Positions 16,602-24,202 of a stretch of DNA of 38,222 nt are shown piece after piece. The stretch's first letter is position 1. Each line of letters begins with the position of its first letter. Location of the stretch: contig CAUJGS010000119.1 of assembly GCA_963170185.1 (NCBI GenBank), forward strand, positions 1 to 38,222. The letters run 5' to 3'. Made by a program: the position numbers and the translations under genes. Below the pieces are notes generated by a model, which was not told the origin of the DNA, did not search any database, and was given only the letters and a program-made list of their open reading frames with translations. This DNA comes from Bdellovibrionota bacterium (lineage in GTDB: Bacteria > Bdellovibrionota > Bdellovibrionia > Bdellovibrionales > JAMPXM01).

Positions 16602-17924
16602 CTATAAAAGCGACTTCGATAAGATCAGGCGTGCCACGGAGAAGTAGATCACAAGCCCCGTTACGTCGACGAGCGTCGCGACAAAGGGCGCTGAGGCGCT
16701 AGCGGGGTCTAGGCGAAGTCGGCGGAGCAAGAACGGGAGCATCGATCCCACGATCGATCCAAATAGCACCACGCCAATGAGGCTAACTGAAACCGCAATG
16801 CCCACCAAAACGAAGTGATCGGTGTAGACAGTCTTGGCATTTGGCCAAAACACGATCCTGAGGAAGCCAACGCCGGCCAGAATCACGCCCAGCGAGAGTC
16901 CGGTGACGATTTCACGCAGCAGGACTCTAGACCAGTCGCTTAGGCGAAGCTCGCGAAGCGCCAGCGAACGGATGATGAGCGTTGTGGCTTGAGAACCGAC
17001 GTTTCCGCCAGAAGAAATGATCAGCGGAATAAAGAGCGAAAGCACGACGGCGCGTTGAATCTCTTCTTGGAAACGTTCCATCGCGGTTGTTGTGAACATG
17101 CCGCCGACAAAGAGAAGCATGAGCCATCCTGCGCGCTTTCGAACCATCTCCTTGAGCGGCACGAGCGGATAGGGAGCATCCAGGGCTTCCTGACCACCCA
17201 TCTTCTGGATATCTTCGGTGGCTTCCTCTTGGTTGACGTCGAGGATGTCATCGACTGTGACGATCCCCTTCATGTAGCCCTCTTTGTCGACGACGGGGAG
17301 AGCGACGAAACGTTGTTGTTGGAACATGCGTGAGACCTGTTCCTGATCCATTTCGTCAGGCACCGTGATGACTTTGTCTTCCATCACGTCGGCGACTTTT
17401 TTCTCGGCCGGAGCGACAAAGAGCTGTCTTAGCGACATGACGCCAAGAAGGCGTTGATTGGAATCAAGCACGTAGACGTAATGAATAGGTTCGACACTCA
17501 GGGCTTGTTGACGAACGTAGCGAATCGCTTCCGCGATCAGCATGTCGGGTCTTACGCGCACGAAACGGGGATTCATTAAGCCCCCGGCTTCGTCTTCACG
17601 ATACAAAAGCAGCGCCATGATTTCGCGACGAACTTTCTCGTCGATGAGCTGCAAAGCCTCTGGGCGCACTTCTTCGGGAAGCTCTTGAATTAAATCGGCG
17701 GCATCGTCCGGAGCGAGAAAGCGCAGCCAAAGACGGCGCTCCGCGCGGTTAAAATCCAAAAACAGTTCGGCATTGGCACGTGGATCGAGAGCAAGGAACA
17801 GGTCTTCCGAATCGTCAGCCGAGAGCCCACGGAAGGTTTGTAGTCTCTCCTCAGGAGCGAGGTGAGGCCAGGATTCTAAAAGCCGAGCGACGAGGCTCGC
17901 CTCTTGGGGCTCGATATCGGTCAT
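16602..17924 (-). CDS. mgtE: Magnesium transporter MgtE
   Basis: A 440-residue inner-membrane magnesium channel. Order: N-terminal superhelical domain (about 1-125, with LFLALDPRANAELFLDF and ELPEEVRPEAL), two CBS domains (about 130-255, with MNPRFVRVRPDMLIAEA and VITVPDEMDQEQVS), a plug helix, then five transmembrane helices. The pore signature SSGGNVGSQATTLIIRSLAL and the Asp in ATLVDVTGLVIYFS, equivalent to the Asp in the ion path of Thermus MgtE, are present. The start ATG has AAGGAG about 11 bases upstream. It is 27 bases downstream of apaG on the same strand. The cytoplasmic domains are the known magnesium sensor of the family. Confidence 0.97.
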   Translation of the reverse strand: MTDIEPQEASLVARLLESWPHLAPEERLQTFRGLSADDSEDLFLALDPRANAELFLDFNRAERRLWLRFLAPDDAADLIQELPEEVRPEALQLIDEKVRREIMALLLYREDEAGGLMNPRFVRVRPDMLIAEAIRYVRQQALSVEPIHYVYVLDSNQRLLGVMSLRQLFVAPAEKKVADVMEDKVITVPDEMDQEQVSRMFQQQRFVALPVVDKEGYMKGIVTVDDILDVNQEEATEDIQKMGGQEALDAPYPLVPLKEMVRKRAGWLMLLFVGGMFTTTAMERFQEEIQRAVVLSLFIPLIISSGGNVGSQATTLIIRSLALRELRLSDWSRVLLREIVTGLSLGVILAGVGFLRIVFWPNAKTVYTDHFVLVGIAVSVSLIGVVLFGSIVGSMLPFLLRRLRLDPASASAPFVATLVDVTGLVIYFSVARLILSKSLL

Positions 17925-17951
17925 TTGCCTTGGTGCTCCTTACTTCAACCT

Positions 17952-18344
17952 TCAATGAAAGGAGCCCGGTTCGACAAGAAAGAATTGCGGGATTTCGACA
18001 GAAATCGGTTTGTTTTCCGTGATCATCTGGTACCAGCCGCGCATCGAGCCTGTCGGCGTAGGAAGTGGGCAAAAGCTTTGATACTCGAAGTGGTCACCAG
18101 GAGCGATGATCGGCTGCTCGCCGACGACTCCTGGACCTTTCACTTCCTCCTCGCGTCCCCAGCCATCGGTGATAATCCAATGGCGGCTAAGAAGCTGAAT
18201 GGTTTCCGATGTCGTGTTGGTGATGCGAATCTGATAGGCAAACAGATAACGACCAGCTTTGGCGTCGCTTTGCTCAGGCACGAATTGCGTGAGCACTTCA
18301 ACACGCACGCCTTCGGTAGTGGTTTGATCTGGATAACCGCTCAT
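17952..18344 (-). CDS. apaG: ApaG protein
   Basis: A 130-residue single-domain protein with an Fn3-like fold. The family signature is clear: RYLFAYQIRITN, LLSRHWIITDGWG, EEVKGPGVVGEQPIIAPGDH, FEYQSFCPLPTPTGSMRGWY. ApaG (CorD in Salmonella) is linked to cobalt resistance and magnesium efflux, and similar domains occur in eukaryotic F-box and polymerase-delta-interacting proteins; the molecular role is unsettled. The ATG at 18344 directly follows the 38-bp palindrome (one base between) and has no Shine-Dalgarno site, so translation would be sensitive to that structure. Co-transcription with mgtE 27 bases downstream supports a role in divalent-metal balance. Confidence 0.96.
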   Translation of the reverse strand: MSGYPDQTTTEGVRVEVLTQFVPEQSDAKAGRYLFAYQIRITNTTSETIQLLSRHWIITDGWGREEEVKGPGVVGEQPIIAPGDHFEYQSFCPLPTPTGSMRGWYQMITENKPISVEIPQFFLVEPGSFH

Positions 18345-18345
18345 A

Positions 18346-18383
18346 ACTTAAGACCGATTTTCCTAGGAAAATCGGTCTTAAGT
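18346..18383. repeat. 38-bp perfect palindrome immediately before apaG
   Basis: Each half is 19 bases: ACTTAAGACCGATTTTCCT followed by its exact reverse complement, with the AvrII site CCTAGG at the centre (18362-18367). It lies between the stop of the response regulator gene (18449) and the apaG ATG. There is no T-run on either side, so it is not a typical terminator. As RNA it would form a very stable hairpin over the apaG ribosome region. A degenerate relative occurs at 23597-23637. Confidence 0.95.
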
Positions 18384-18448
18384 CAATTTGTGTCGCTTCG
18401 GCCTCTAGCCTTCGCTGCTCGCCATGCAGTCGCGCGGCGAGATTGCGT

Positions 18449-19150
18449 TTAAGCGGCTTCGAGCTTGTAGCCGACGCCGTAAACGGATTCGATTTTTGTT
18501 CCTGTGTCCGCGATTTTACGGCGAACAGCGCAGACGTGATGGTCAACGACGCGCGGGGATACGTGGATCTGATCACCCCAGACCTGATTCAAAATCGTCT
18601 CGCGTGGAACGATTGAACCATTCTCACGTAAGAAGAGAAGAAGCAGGCGAAACTCCACGGGTGTGAGGTCGAGTTCTTTTTTCTGACCGCCACCGGCGCT
18701 TGGACGAAGATCAAAGGCACGTTGTTTTTCGAGATCGAGTTCAAGCAGTCCGGCACGGATGTGAGACGAGGTGACTGTTTTTGTTTCGCGTCTCGAGAGG
18801 TGTTTCAAACGCGAAGAGACGCGAACTTGAAACTCGACCGGATCAAATGGCTTTGCGATGAAGTCTTCCGCTCCGAAAGTGAAACCTCGAACTCGCGTGT
18901 TCACCGAGTCATAAGCTGTGAGAAGGATCACAGCCGTGCCTTCTTGCAGGCCGCTTCCTAGGAAGTCGACACCGTTTCCATCTGGAAGATCGACATCGAG
19001 AAGGACGAGATCAAATCGCTTTTTTTCGTTTAGCGTACGACGAGCTTCCGCAAGGGTCGCTGCCCAAGTCACCTGGTGCTCCTTCGAAAGAAGTGCCGTC
19101 ACCATGTTTTTTACGTCTTCGCTGTCGTCTACCAAAAGGAGATTGGCCAT
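18449..19150 (-). CDS. OmpR/PhoB-type response regulator (orphan)
   Basis: A 233-residue DNA-binding regulator. The receiver domain has LLVDDSEDV with the acidic pair, LVLLDVDLPDGNG with the phospho-acceptor Asp at about residue 50, LLTAYD, and IAKPFDP with the conserved Lys. The C-terminal winged helix shows LDLTPVEFRLLLLFLRENGSIVPRE and HVSPRVVDHHVCAVRRKI, ending in SVYGVGYKLE. The ATG at 19150 follows GGAGGG; the frame reaches back to 19174 without a better site. No histidine kinase gene lies in the window next to it. Genes on both sides are on the same strand but separated by about 100 bases, so it is probably transcribed alone. Confidence 0.95.
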   Translation of the reverse strand: MANLLLVDDSEDVKNMVTALLSKEHQVTWAATLAEARRTLNEKKRFDLVLLDVDLPDGNGVDFLGSGLQEGTAVILLTAYDSVNTRVRGFTFGAEDFIAKPFDPVEFQVRVSSRLKHLSRRETKTVTSSHIRAGLLELDLEKQRAFDLRPSAGGGQKKELDLTPVEFRLLLLFLRENGSIVPRETILNQVWGDQIHVSPRVVDHHVCAVRRKIADTGTKIESVYGVGYKLEAA

Positions 19151-19241
19151 TTCTTTTGCCCTCCGAACAAACATATCGGCCGAAAGCGTGGAAAAGTTGA
19201 GCGCACGGACCGCGTACAGACTTTGGTCACATGGTTTTGGA

Positions 19242-19261
19242 AGCCCTTGTTATCAAGGGCT
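19242..19261 (-). terminator. Hairpin overlapping the stop of the permease/barrel gene
   Basis: Perfect 8-bp stem AGCCCTTG / CAAGGGCT with a 4-base loop, covering the stop codon at 19253-19255. Only a short TT follows on the minus strand, so termination is uncertain. Confidence 0.4.
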
Positions 19262-21025
19262 ATCTGGCGATCCGCCGGGTGCTTCAGACCCTGTCAGGAA
19301 ACTGAACCCCACCAACACGAGGAGCGAAGATCCGGGTGAAAATCGATGGCGAAAGTCGGCTCGAAATAAGACGGGGCTGCTCTGGCCGCCAATAGGAAGG
19401 CGAATGCCGCCACCGTAATGCCAGCCACCGGCGCTACGAAAGTCCTGCTCGCGTCCCTTGAAGTAATCCATATGAAAGCCTAGGAGAAAGTGGACAGGCA
19501 GTTCATCAAGTGCGGAGGCGCCGGCTAGCGACATGCGGTAGTCCAGTGAGAACGCGTTATAGATGATGTCATCACCGCGCCCATGGGCCCAGTCGACTTC
19601 GAAAAAACCTCTCTCGGTTCCGGTTCCGACTCTTAGTCCCCAGGAATTCTGGATTTCGCGCACTCTTGAGATTTTGCTAGGGAGAAATGGGCCAAAACCG
19701 ATTCCAACTTCGGTTTGAGCGTGAACGGCATTTGGACCAGCAAGCATCGCCGAGAACGCGATGAGTGCCGCGATCGAACCGAGAGAGGCTGGTGCGAGCA
19801 AGCGTTTTGATTGCCGCAACCACCAAACAAACGCCCAAACCAAAAGCCCAAGGGCACCGATCATGAGGAAGTGCAGACGATAGCCGAAGGCCTCCGCGGA
19901 AAGCCCCGAGAGCGCGCTGGCGGCGGTTTGCGAGATGACCACGATGGATGCTTGAATGGTGTAGTCACTTGCCGAATGACCTTTGCGGCAGCGATCCATC
20001 ATCGCGGCAAACAGCGTGACGGTGGCAATGCCGCTGACACCGTTGTCGATCGCCGTGGCGAGTGCCACCTTCCACGTCGCGTGCGAGGTGAAGATGGGAA
20101 GAAGATAGGTCGCCGTTGCCAGAGCCTGAATACCGCTTAGTACCACTAAGCTTTTTAGCCGGTCGAATCGGCTGGCGACAAAACCGCCAAGAAGTGCGCC
20201 GACAAGCCCGGCACCTGAGCCAAAGAGACCCATCAGGGCTCCGATTTCATCTAGCTTGTAACCGTTGTCGACCAACCACGGTTTCATCATCGCGCTGGCG
20301 GCTTGATGGCTAAACTTGTAGACGAGAAGAATAAAAAGCCAGGGGACGATTCCACCTTGAGAAAAAAAAGCGCGAAGATCGCGAACGGGGTGACGCTCAA
20401 GTTTGGGATCGACGCGTTCGTGGATCTCTCCCAATACGTCGCGTTCGCGAAAGAACAGAGCGGGAACCGTCATGAGTGCCATGGTCACGGCCATGGTGAG
20501 CATCGCCGGTTGCCAGCCCCAGTGCGCTAGCAACGTCAGCATAACGGAACCGCCGGCGATCATGCCGACGCGGTAACCGCCGACTTGGATACCATTGGCC
20601 CAGCCGCGTTCCTCATGGCTTAAAAGGTCCACAGCCAGCCCGTCGGTGGCGGCATCTTGCGTAGCGGTTAAGAGGTTGCAGATCAAAAACGCGACCAAGA
20701 CCACCATCAGCGATTCAGCCGGATCGAGAAACGACACCAAAAACAGCGCCAAAACGGAAGCCAGTTGCAGGGGAAGAATCCAACTGCGACGAAGTCCCAG
20801 CTTCGGAAATCCATAGCGATCGGCAAGTGGTGCCCAGAGAAACTTTAAAGCCCAAGGCCAGGTAAGAAGGGCTGCGCCACCGATTGCGGCAAGGCTCATC
20901 TTCGCTTCGCGCAGGTAAACCGGCATGGCTTGTGTGAAAAATCCGTACGGAAGACCTTGAGAAAAATAGAGACACGCAAAGAGCGAGAATTTTTCAATCG
21001 GTGCGATCTTGTTTTTCGAACTCAT
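19253..21025 (-). CDS. AmpG/PAT-type MFS permease with an additional C-terminal signal peptide and barrel-like domain
   Basis: A 590-residue reading frame. Residues 1 to about 402 are a 12-helix MFS permease of the AmpG/PAT group: [65 protein letters not shown]. AmpG permeases import anhydromuropeptides for cell-wall recycling; related PAT members move other acyl or sugar compounds. From residue 403 the frame continues as a perfect secretory signal (RQSKRLLAP, a hydrophobic run, GPNAVHA) and then a 160-residue beta-rich domain with alternating aromatic residues ([31 protein letters not shown]) like an outer-membrane barrel. An in-frame TTG at 19819 could start this part as a separate 188-residue protein. 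The start overlaps the GDPD stop (ATGA). Confidence 0.88.
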   Translation of the reverse strand: MSSKNKIAPIEKFSLFACLYFSQGLPYGFFTQAMPVYLREAKMSLAAIGGAALLTWPWALKFLWAPLADRYGFPKLGLRRSWILPLQLASVLALFLVSFLDPAESLMVVLVAFLICNLLTATQDAATDGLAVDLLSHEERGWANGIQVGGYRVGMIAGGSVMLTLLAHWGWQPAMLTMAVTMALMTVPALFFRERDVLGEIHERVDPKLERHPVRDLRAFFSQGGIVPWLFILLVYKFSHQAASAMMKPWLVDNGYKLDEIGALMGLFGSGAGLVGALLGGFVASRFDRLKSLVVLSGIQALATATYLLPIFTSHATWKVALATAIDNGVSGIATVTLFAAMMDRCRKGHSASDYTIQASIVVISQTAASALSGLSAEAFGYRLHFLMIGALGLLVWAFVWWLRQSKRLLAPASLGSIAALIAFSAMLAGPNAVHAQTEVGIGFGPFLPSKISRVREIQNSWGLRVGTGTERGFFEVDWAHGRGDDIIYNAFSLDYRMSLAGASALDELPVHFLLGFHMDYFKGREQDFRSAGGWHYGGGIRLPIGGQSSPVLFRADFRHRFSPGSSLLVLVGFSFLTGSEAPGGSPDSP

Positions 21026-21885
21026 CGACGTGAAATCTCATCTAGCCACTGCGCGGCCTTCACGGCTTCGTTGGTAAAGGCCCAATCAACGCCTCTCGCC
21101 CATTCGCGAAGCAGACTCGGCTTTGAATTGAGAAACCCAACTCCGCACGATTGATGAGCGGCCTGATGCCGCTGCAAGAGAGCTTCGGTCATCGCCAGCC
21201 AGTGGCAGGTGAAACCCGCATAACCTTCTTCTAGTGTACGGTCGGAGGCGGCTTGCACGTTCCATTCGACCACGCTTACCAGTGCCGACTTTGGAAGGCC
21301 TTTTAGCTGATTGAGGGCTTTTAGGATTTCAAAATCAAATGCCATGAAGTGAAACTGTTGGGCCGGTTGTAGGCCTTTGGCTTTTAAGGGTTCTAGCAGG
21401 CGCTCCAGGCGCAGATCTGTTAAGTCGCTTCGTTCGCCTTTGATTTCGATGAAGAAATGGAAGCTAGATCCATACTCGGCCACAACTTCGTCAAATGTCG
21501 GAATCTCTTTGGCTTCGTGGCGAAGGGTTGTGAGTGTGGTGGCTGAGATATTGATAGGGCGACCAAAAGTACGAAGCAGCGAATCGTCGTGATGCACGAC
21601 CGCGATGTCATCCTTGGTGAAGCGAACGTCGAACTCCAGGCCCCAGACGCCTGCTTCACGCGCGCGATCAAACGCCGAGAACGTATTTTCGATGCAGCCA
21701 CGCTCACGCCAGGCCCCACGGTGCGCGATCAGTTTCAGTGGTGCGCGCGTTTTAGGGCGAGAGCCTTTTGGTTGTGGAAGTTTTTCTGCGGCCCAATCGG
21801 CGGCCTTCATAAGAAGGTCGAGCGCTGTCTCGCGCATGTGCGGCGAGACGAGCGGGGATTGAAACCGTGGTTTGGTGGGTGTCAT
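21022..21885 (-). CDS. Glycerophosphodiester phosphodiesterase
   Basis: About 287 residues. The GDPD domain has the catalytic-site motifs LIAHRGAW (about residue 53), [30 protein letters not shown], and FFIEIKGE. These give the His pair and acidic metal ligands that hydrolyse glycerophosphodiesters to glycerol-3-phosphate and an alcohol. No signal peptide is visible, so it probably acts in the cytoplasm on imported or released headgroups. The ATG at 21885 is preferred over the GTG one codon earlier. It begins 12 bases after the NlpC-like gene and its stop overlaps the permease start in ATGA, so translation of the permease is probably coupled to it. Confidence 0.93.
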   Translation of the reverse strand: MTPTKPRFQSPLVSPHMRETALDLLMKAADWAAEKLPQPKGSRPKTRAPLKLIAHRGAWRERGCIENTFSAFDRAREAGVWGLEFDVRFTKDDIAVVHHDDSLLRTFGRPINISATTLTTLRHEAKEIPTFDEVVAEYGSSFHFFIEIKGERSDLTDLRLERLLEPLKAKGLQPAQQFHFMAFDFEILKALNQLKGLPKSALVSVVEWNVQAASDRTLEEGYAGFTCHWLAMTEALLQRHQAAHQSCGVGFLNSKPSLLREWARGVDWAFTNEAVKAAQWLDEISRR

Positions 21886-21897
21886 CACCCACCGATT

Positions 21898-23484
21898 CTA
21901 TTCGATGAGGCGTGGGGCGCAAGAGCTGAGACAATCTTCTTTGGCTAGACTCAATGCCGTGTCGCGACACTGGGCTGAGCCATTGTGGCGAACGATACTT
22001 GTCTTCGAAGACGAACTCGAAACTGTGCCGCTTGAAAACTGTGCTTTGCACGCATTCACAGCATGTTCGCGTAGACCCGCGCCCATTGTGCCTGAATCCG
22101 TTAGGTAGTGACGGGCATGCATGCGGTTGATGCCGATACTGCCTTTGCTTGGCGAGCTTTGAAAGAGCGTGAACTGGAAGTTTTTAACGCTGATATTCGC
22201 TAACTTGCATCCAGCAGCAGAGTCGATTTTCGCTAGCCCAAAGGGGTCGGGGCCAACGTCTTCCACCATGATCACGTGGCCACGGATGGCGATAATGTCG
22301 CCGGCTTTTAGCGTCTCACCACGTTTGAACTTTGCGTGCTCAAGGCAGGTAAGACCATTTTTCTGCGGGTCCGCCATCATCGAAGACGAAACGCCCTTGA
22401 TGAGCGAAGCTTTGAGGCTGGTTTCTTTTTTTAGTTTTAAACCGCTCACCGCATAAGACGAGTAGACGAAGGCCGAACAGTCGATACCAAGTTCTTTCGA
22501 TCCTGAACCGGCATTGCGGAAAAGATCGAGAAGCTTGTCATTGGATGTCGAGGTGTAGGGCTTTCCGCCGTAGTCATAGATGGGTGGGGCTTTAAGAATA
22601 TCGTGGCACTGAGGGAGTGGACGACGGTATTGGTTCAAATAAGGATGTGTGGCGATCATCTTTTTAAGATCTTTGATCTCGCGCACGTTGCCCGTTCCGC
22701 TAGAGTGACGCCCAACGACCGAAATCCCTTGAATGTCAGATGTCTCGGGCCCCAGTGGTTCGTGTGTCGCGGCTTCGCAGCTCTGGTAGGCTACGGCGAT
22801 CGTCTTTAGCCCGCCGTAGACAGGAGCTGTTTCCGTATTCTTCCAATGATCAAAGAGATTCGTCGCGGTCACGGGCGGAGCCGTCGGCTCGGGCTCGGGA
22901 ATCGGCGTCGGAGGCGGTGTTACGCAGGATGCACGTAAGATTTCGCCGTCGGCGTTTGCGAGTTCCGACATCTCAGTCAAAATCGCATGCACGCGATCGA
23001 CGTCATCGGATTTCTCTTGAGTCGTGCGGTCGCCGATTTCGAGTTGGGCAATTCGCTCCAGCCAAAACTCACGGTTCTCCTCTGGAGAAAGTGGGGCAAG
23101 GCGTTTTTGTCCTGTCATCGAATCGTTGCGAAGCCGAATGACGTCGGCCAGATCGGATGTGAGGGCGCTCACGCGAAGCTGCGACTTTTCGTTCATGAGG
23201 CTCATGCGCTTCGATTTTTTTAGCATTTGTTCGAACGTCGATTTGATGGCGGTCGGCTGCGGCGGTTCGCCATGCTCTTCGATGTAAGCGGTGAAGCTCG
23301 TCCAAAGCTTGTCCTCAAAGTTCTGACAACCAAACGTCTCGTCGACTTTGTCGGCGATAGACTGCGTGATCGGCGAGAACGAGTTCGAACATCCGGTCGC
23401 AAGCAGCACGCAGAGAGCGGTGCCTGTGACTTTGCCAGTTGTCTTTAAAGTCCTTGAGCGTGATTTCTGAGTTTTTTGTCGCAT
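21898..23484 (-). CDS. Lipoprotein with NlpC/P60- or CHAP-like cysteine peptidase domain
   Basis: A 528-residue exported protein. The basic N-terminus is followed by TALCVLLATGC, a lipobox with Cys32. Residues 40-185 are helical; a Pro-rich linker (TPPPTPIPEPEPTAPP) separates them from a C-terminal enzyme-like region. There GIDCSAFVYSSY (Cys336) and AGDIIAIRGHVIMVEDVG (His403) match the Cys and His motifs of NlpC/P60 or CHAP peptidases, which cut peptidoglycan peptides. The ends are Cys-rich (SAQCRDT, DCLSSCAP). It is the first gene of a three-gene operon with the GDPD and the AmpG-like permease, which fits peptidoglycan and lipid breakdown followed by uptake. The substrate is inferred, not shown. 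Confidence 0.82.
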   Translation of the reverse strand: MRQKTQKSRSRTLKTTGKVTGTALCVLLATGCSNSFSPITQSIADKVDETFGCQNFEDKLWTSFTAYIEEHGEPPQPTAIKSTFEQMLKKSKRMSLMNEKSQLRVSALTSDLADVIRLRNDSMTGQKRLAPLSPEENREFWLERIAQLEIGDRTTQEKSDDVDRVHAILTEMSELANADGEILRASCVTPPPTPIPEPEPTAPPVTATNLFDHWKNTETAPVYGGLKTIAVAYQSCEAATHEPLGPETSDIQGISVVGRHSSGTGNVREIKDLKKMIATHPYLNQYRRPLPQCHDILKAPPIYDYGGKPYTSTSNDKLLDLFRNAGSGSKELGIDCSAFVYSSYAVSGLKLKKETSLKASLIKGVSSSMMADPQKNGLTCLEHAKFKRGETLKAGDIIAIRGHVIMVEDVGPDPFGLAKIDSAAGCKLANISVKNFQFTLFQSSPSKGSIGINRMHARHYLTDSGTMGAGLREHAVNACKAQFSSGTVSSSSSKTSIVRHNGSAQCRDTALSLAKEDCLSSCAPRLIE

Positions 23485-23596
23485 TCCACTAGGATGCGGG
23501 CTTTGCCTTGTAACTGGCTCCAGGAGCGGCGTCTAGCCGGACCACTTCAAGACCGAAGACCCCAGTACAAGAGGCGAGGCGCACGGACTTTGGCCG

Positions 23597-23637
23597 TTGA
23601 GACGGCAGATTCTTCCTAGGAAAAGAGCGGTCTTTGC
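23597..23637. repeat. Degenerate relative of the 38-bp palindrome
   Basis: Shares TTCCTAGGAAAA and CGGTCTT with the palindrome at 18346-18383, plus the preceding GATT, in the same order with a one-base and a two-to-three-base insertion. The left arm (GAGACGGCAG) only partly matches. Both copies sit in intergenic DNA upstream of a minus-strand gene. Confidence 0.45.
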
Positions 23638-23714
23638 CTAGCGGCGGTCGGCGAGTTTGTTACATAAGAGCTTTCAGTGTCCGGCTGGATACTGATGCTG
23701 AAAAGCGAGGAAAT

Positions 23715-23744
23715 AAAAAAACCACCCGCACTGGGGTGGTTTTT
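23715..23744. terminator. Bidirectional terminator downstream of rpsN
   Basis: Perfect stem AAAACCACCC / GGGTGGTTTT with a 6-base loop and T-runs on both strands (7 T on the minus strand). It lies about 40 bases past the rpsN stop. Confidence 0.9.
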
Positions 23745-23783
23745 AAAAATAAACTTAAGGCGTTCGATGTTCGCCCGCGTTTG

Positions 23784-24089
23784 TTACCAGCTTGCTTTTG
23801 TCACGCCAGGGATGTGGCCGTAGCTAGCAAGACGACGGAACTCGTTACGGCAAAGACCGAAGTCGCCGATGTAGCCGCGTGCGCGACCTGTGAGTTTGCA
23901 ACGGTTGCGTTGGCGCTCTTTTGCCGAGTTTTTTGGAAGCTTCTGGATTGCGATGCGAGCTTGATCGCGCTCTTCATCAGACAAAGTCATGTCGATGCAC
24001 TTCTTGCGAAGTTCAGCACGCTTTGCCGAATGTTTTGCTGTCATCTTTGCGCGTTTTTGCTCTTTCACTCTCATCGCCAATCGAGCCAT
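23784..24089 (-). CDS. rpsN: 30S ribosomal protein S14, zinc-independent long form
   Basis: A 101-residue small-subunit protein that binds 16S rRNA in the head of the 30S particle. It matches the E. coli-type S14: [43 protein letters not shown]. There are no CxxC pairs, so no zinc ribbon. The start ATG follows AGGAG about 10 bases upstream. The gene stands alone rather than in the usual spc operon between rplE and rpsH. A stand-alone zinc-free S14 is often a second copy used in zinc shortage, but I found no clear Zur-type operator upstream; alternatively, it may be the only S14 gene. Confidence 0.96.
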   Translation of the reverse strand: MARLAMRVKEQKRAKMTAKHSAKRAELRKKCIDMTLSDEERDQARIAIQKLPKNSAKERQRNRCKLTGRARGYIGDFGLCRNEFRRLASYGHIPGVTKASW

Positions 24090-24202
24090 CTTCTTCTATC
24101 TCCTGCAGTCGCACTGCCTAAAAAAACTTGCTAATAACCTTGGTAAAACCAAAAAAAAACTCGTTACTTCAACACACTCGAACGGTCTTTGTTTTCCAAA
24201 GA

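Larger units (their letters stand above)
23485..23783. other. Intergenic region between rpsN and the NlpC-like lipoprotein gene
   Basis: 299 bases without a credible gene. It holds the rpsN terminator at 23715-23744 and the degenerate palindrome at 23597-23637. The promoter of the NlpC-like gene should lie in the lower part, but I could not assign minus-35 and minus-10 boxes with confidence. Confidence 0.7.

Noticed and set aside
18345-18448. Possible magnesium riboswitch (M-box) before apaG-mgtE
   Set aside because: The leader is about 100 bases and dominated by the 38-bp palindrome; I see none of the conserved M-box segments.
17904-18576. Open frames crossing apaG and the palindrome on both strands
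   Set aside because: They read through the palindromic element and antisense to or across known genes; no protein family is recognised.
23634-24134. Plus-strand open frame of 166 codons
   Set aside because: It runs antisense through rpsN and its terminator; rpsN is certain by motifs, and the frame has no ribosome site.
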